Assembly: GCA_002310055.1 (NCBI GenBank)
Contig: DBXS01000033.1
Span: forward strand, 42,039 to 106,038
Source of the DNA: Clostridiales bacterium UBA1206
Lineage (GTDB): Bacteria; Bacillota; Clostridia; Oscillospirales; CAG-382
Reading direction: 5' to 3'
DNA length: 64,000 nt
In this document: piece by piece, positions 62,187 to 64,000 of the stretch
How the letters are laid out: every line of letters begins with the position of its first letter
Position numbering within the stretch: the stretch's first letter is position 1
Program-made: the position numbers and the translations under genes
Notes under the pieces: generated by a model
What the model was told of the DNA's origin: nothing
What the model saw: the letters and a program-made list of their open reading frames with translations, nothing else
Database searches by the model: none

Positions 62187-63728
62187 ATGAAAAAAACAGT
62201 ATGTCTGTTCCTTGCGGTAATGCTGCTTCTCGTTTCGTTCGTCGCTTGCAAGGGCGACGAAAACAAGCCTTCGGATAAAACCGAATCCAATACTTCGGGC
62301 GTTTCCGACGTTTCTGCTCCCGACCAGTCCGCAGATACGGGCTCGGAAGAAGTTTCGGAAGATTACGTCTACGGCAAGGATATCCCCGTAAAGGATCTGG
62401 GCGGCAGAGTCATCCGCGTCCTTTCCATCAACTGGGCGGCAAACAGCACGTCTATGACCTATAACGGCGATATCATCCAGCGCGACACCTACGACGAACT
62501 CACCGCCGACGTGCTCGACAGGACCAAATGCGAAGTCAGGCAGAATATCGAAACGCGCTACAACTGCGTTATAGAAGGCGTGTTCGATTCCAATAACTTT
62601 GCAAGCGTCATCTACAATCAGGTCCAGGCGCCTTCCGAAAATTCCTACGACATAGTGCTCAATTCGTTCGGCGGCGCGGCTCAGGCCACGCTCACCGGCG
62701 TTTACGTCGATATGAACGATATCCCCACCATCGATCTCAGCAACCCCTGGTGGGACCAGAACGCCGTGCACGACCTTTCAATAGGCAACCGCGTCTATTT
62801 CACCGCCGGCGATATCAACACGTTCGATAACGACGGCACGTTCATAATGTTCTTCAACAAAAAAGTGCTTGAAGACAACTGCCCGGGCGTCAACCTTTAC
62901 GACCTCGTCAAAAATAACGAATGGACGCTCGACAAAATGTACGAGCTCGCCAAGATGGTCACCCACGAATCCGACGGCGTCGACGGGCTCGACGAATTCG
63001 ACACCTGGGGTTTCGGCACCGAAGTCTATAACGCGCTGCTCCACGTCATAGCCTCCGGCGTGCATCTCGCCGAAAAAGACGCCGACGATATCCCCGTGCT
63101 TTCCTACGACACGGCGCGGTTCTACGACGTGCTCACCGACGTTTACGCCATCTACAACGACGAAGGCACCGTAATGGTCGCCAACGCCGGCAAATTCGAC
63201 AGCAAGTATTCCAACGTGTGGGAAGCCACCATCATCAAGGCGTTCCGCGAAGAGCGCGAGCTGTTCTATATGGGCGGCATGTTCAACATCGTCGGTTTCC
63301 GCGACGTGGAGCATATAGGGTATCTGCCCGTTCCCAAGTATACCGCCGACCAGGACAGATATTATCATTTCGTTTCCACCGGCAACGCCTCCTGTCTGGC
63401 GCTCCCCGCGGTATCCGATAACTACGACGACCTAGGGCTCGTCATCGAAGCGCTCGCCGCCGAATCCAAGAACCTGGTGACTCCGGTCTATTACGACAAA
63501 TGCTTAAAAGGCAAAGACGCCGACACCGAAGACGACGAGGATATGCTCGACATCATCTTCGAATCGCGCTGCTTCGACCTGGGCGCCATCTACAACTGGG
63601 GCGGCATATACAGCGAGATCGCCAAGCTCAGATCCGACGATATGAAATCGCGTTTCGAATCCATCGCCGGCAAGATCCAGGACGCGATGGAAGCCGATAT
63701 CGACACCATACTGATGTTCGATTATTGA
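62187..63728 (+). CDS. family 1 extracellular solute-binding lipoprotein (ABC sugar importer type)
   Basis: The 513-residue protein has a lipoprotein signal peptide ending SFVAC (Cys21) and a Ser/Asp-rich linker to about residue 60. A periplasmic-binding-protein fold of the family 1 type follows: NSFGGAAQATLTGVYVDMND, NPWWDQNAVHDLSIGNRVYFTAGD in blocks, NGEWTLDKM-like NNEWTLDKMYELAKMV, and FYMGGMFNIVGFRD. Such proteins catch oligosaccharides for ABC importers. No permease or ATPase gene is adjacent, so partners must lie elsewhere. A terminator at 63746 ends the transcript. Confidence 0.85.
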   Translation: MKKTVCLFLAVMLLLVSFVACKGDENKPSDKTESNTSGVSDVSAPDQSADTGSEEVSEDYVYGKDIPVKDLGGRVIRVLSINWAANSTSMTYNGDIIQRDTYDELTADVLDRTKCEVRQNIETRYNCVIEGVFDSNNFASVIYNQVQAPSENSYDIVLNSFGGAAQATLTGVYVDMNDIPTIDLSNPWWDQNAVHDLSIGNRVYFTAGDINTFDNDGTFIMFFNKKVLEDNCPGVNLYDLVKNNEWTLDKMYELAKMVTHESDGVDGLDEFDTWGFGTEVYNALLHVIASGVHLAEKDADDIPVLSYDTARFYDVLTDVYAIYNDEGTVMVANAGKFDSKYSNVWEATIIKAFREERELFYMGGMFNIVGFRDVEHIGYLPVPKYTADQDRYYHFVSTGNASCLALPAVSDNYDDLGLVIEALAAESKNLVTPVYYDKCLKGKDADTEDDEDMLDIIFESRCFDLGAIYNWGGIYSEIAKLRSDDMKSRFESIAGKIQDAMEADIDTILMFDY

Positions 63729-63745
63729 TATATATCAATACAATA

Positions 63746-63778
63746 AAAGCGCCTGTCACACAGGCGCTTTTTCTTTTT
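63746..63778. terminator. convergent terminator at the end of the solute-binding protein and MATE genes
   Basis: AAAGCGCCTG-TCACA-CAGGCGCTTT followed by TTCTTTTTC. The MATE stop codon lies inside the hairpin. Confidence 0.85.
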
Positions 63779-64000
63779 CTATATCCGTTTTCTTGTCGAA
63801 AGCGTTGATCCAGCCCGAAAATCTGTAATAGAAAAAGTAAATGACCGAACTTATGAACCAGGTTATGGGGTACGCCGCGAACAGCAGGACTATGTTGTGG
63901 TCGATCTTCATCGCCACGGTGATATAGACGATGCGCAGCACGCACCAGACCGCAAGCATTATCAGCATCGGCACGAACGCCTTGCCCGCGCCGCGGCAGA
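63756..64000 (-). CDS. MATE family efflux transporter, C-terminal end (partial)
   Basis: About 81 C-terminal residues are present, running off the right edge. The frame reads CRGAGKAFVPMLIML at the edge, matching the end of a MATE repeat, and continues through two membrane helices (AVWCVLRIVYITVAM; IVLLFAAYPITWFISSVIYFFYY) to a charged tail ending KEKAPV. MATE proteins expel cationic drugs or metabolites using Na+ or H+. The start codon is outside the window. Confidence 0.82.
   Translation of the reverse strand, partial: CRGAGKAFVPMLIMLAVWCVLRIVYITVAMKIDHNIVLLFAAYPITWFISSVIYFFYYRFSGWINAFDKKTDIEKEKAPV

Overview
The window is a gene-dense bacterial chromosome segment of moderate GC (roughly half, judged by eye). 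It looks like a member of the Clostridia/Firmicutes. Pointers are a long-form ribosome hibernation factor, the GlgC/GlgD pair of glycogen genes (GlgD is typical of Firmicutes), the trmL-mnmE-mnmG-rsmG block, barnase/barstar, lipoproteins with short Lys-rich signal peptides, strong AGGAGG ribosome binding sites, and sigma-A promoters of TTGACA-17-TATAAT type, many with an extended TGn -10. The Ser/Glu-rich linkers on exported proteins would fit an uncultured gut clostridium, but that is inference. No tRNA, rRNA, CRISPR array, transposase or prophage gene was seen.

Layout. 0-4 kb: hpf, a THUMP-domain RNA methyltransferase, and groES-groEL without a recognisable CIRCE operator. 4-7.3 kb: a hairpin-rich non-coding stretch, then an unusual ECF-type sigma factor fused to a very large C-terminal region. 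7.3-12.2 kb (minus): a GH20 surface hexosaminidase followed by tex. 12.3-14.3 kb: an aminotransferase and ruvX, separated by a gap that ends in a minus-strand terminator with no gene in front of it. 14.4-20.8 kb (minus): two small lipoproteins linked to a 106-bp repeat, then the secA operon with two unknown membrane proteins. 21-31.3 kb: the tRNA modification operon, a small AT-richer membrane protein, and a cluster of a GHL10-type glycosidase, a YbaK deacylase, a ceramidase-like protein, a FliB-like protein with a damaged start codon, and thymidylate kinase. 31.5-36.8 kb: argG-argH facing rpsO and pnp. 37-39.8 kb: two more exported proteins; the first has the second full copy of the 106-bp repeat in its leader. 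40-48.7 kb: a compact glycogen operon (glgC-glgD-glgA-glgP-GH13-AAC(3)-like). 48.8-53.5 kb: a SigH-like sigma factor, a zinc-ribbon protein, ilvB-ilvN, an SGNH hydrolase and an Mbeg1-like lipase. 53.6-64 kb: a 2'-5' RNA ligase homologue, a large membrane-anchored repeat protein, tcdA-barnase-barstar, a tandem Nudix protein, a ComEC-like metallohydrolase, a membrane protein with a Cys/His tail, a radical SAM protein, a sugar-type solute-binding lipoprotein, and the end of a MATE transporter.

Themes. Housekeeping translation, folding and secretion genes (hpf, groESL, secA, mnmEG, rsmG, trmL, rpsO, pnp) are interleaved with carbohydrate functions (glycogen synthesis and breakdown, GH20, GHL10, GH13, solute binding) and with accessory exported proteins. 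The most unusual items are the 106-bp foldback repeat placed in the leaders of lipoprotein genes, the giant sigma-factor fusion, the membrane-anchored barnase with its barstar partner, the single-base lesion at the fliB-like start codon, and two structured non-coding intervals.
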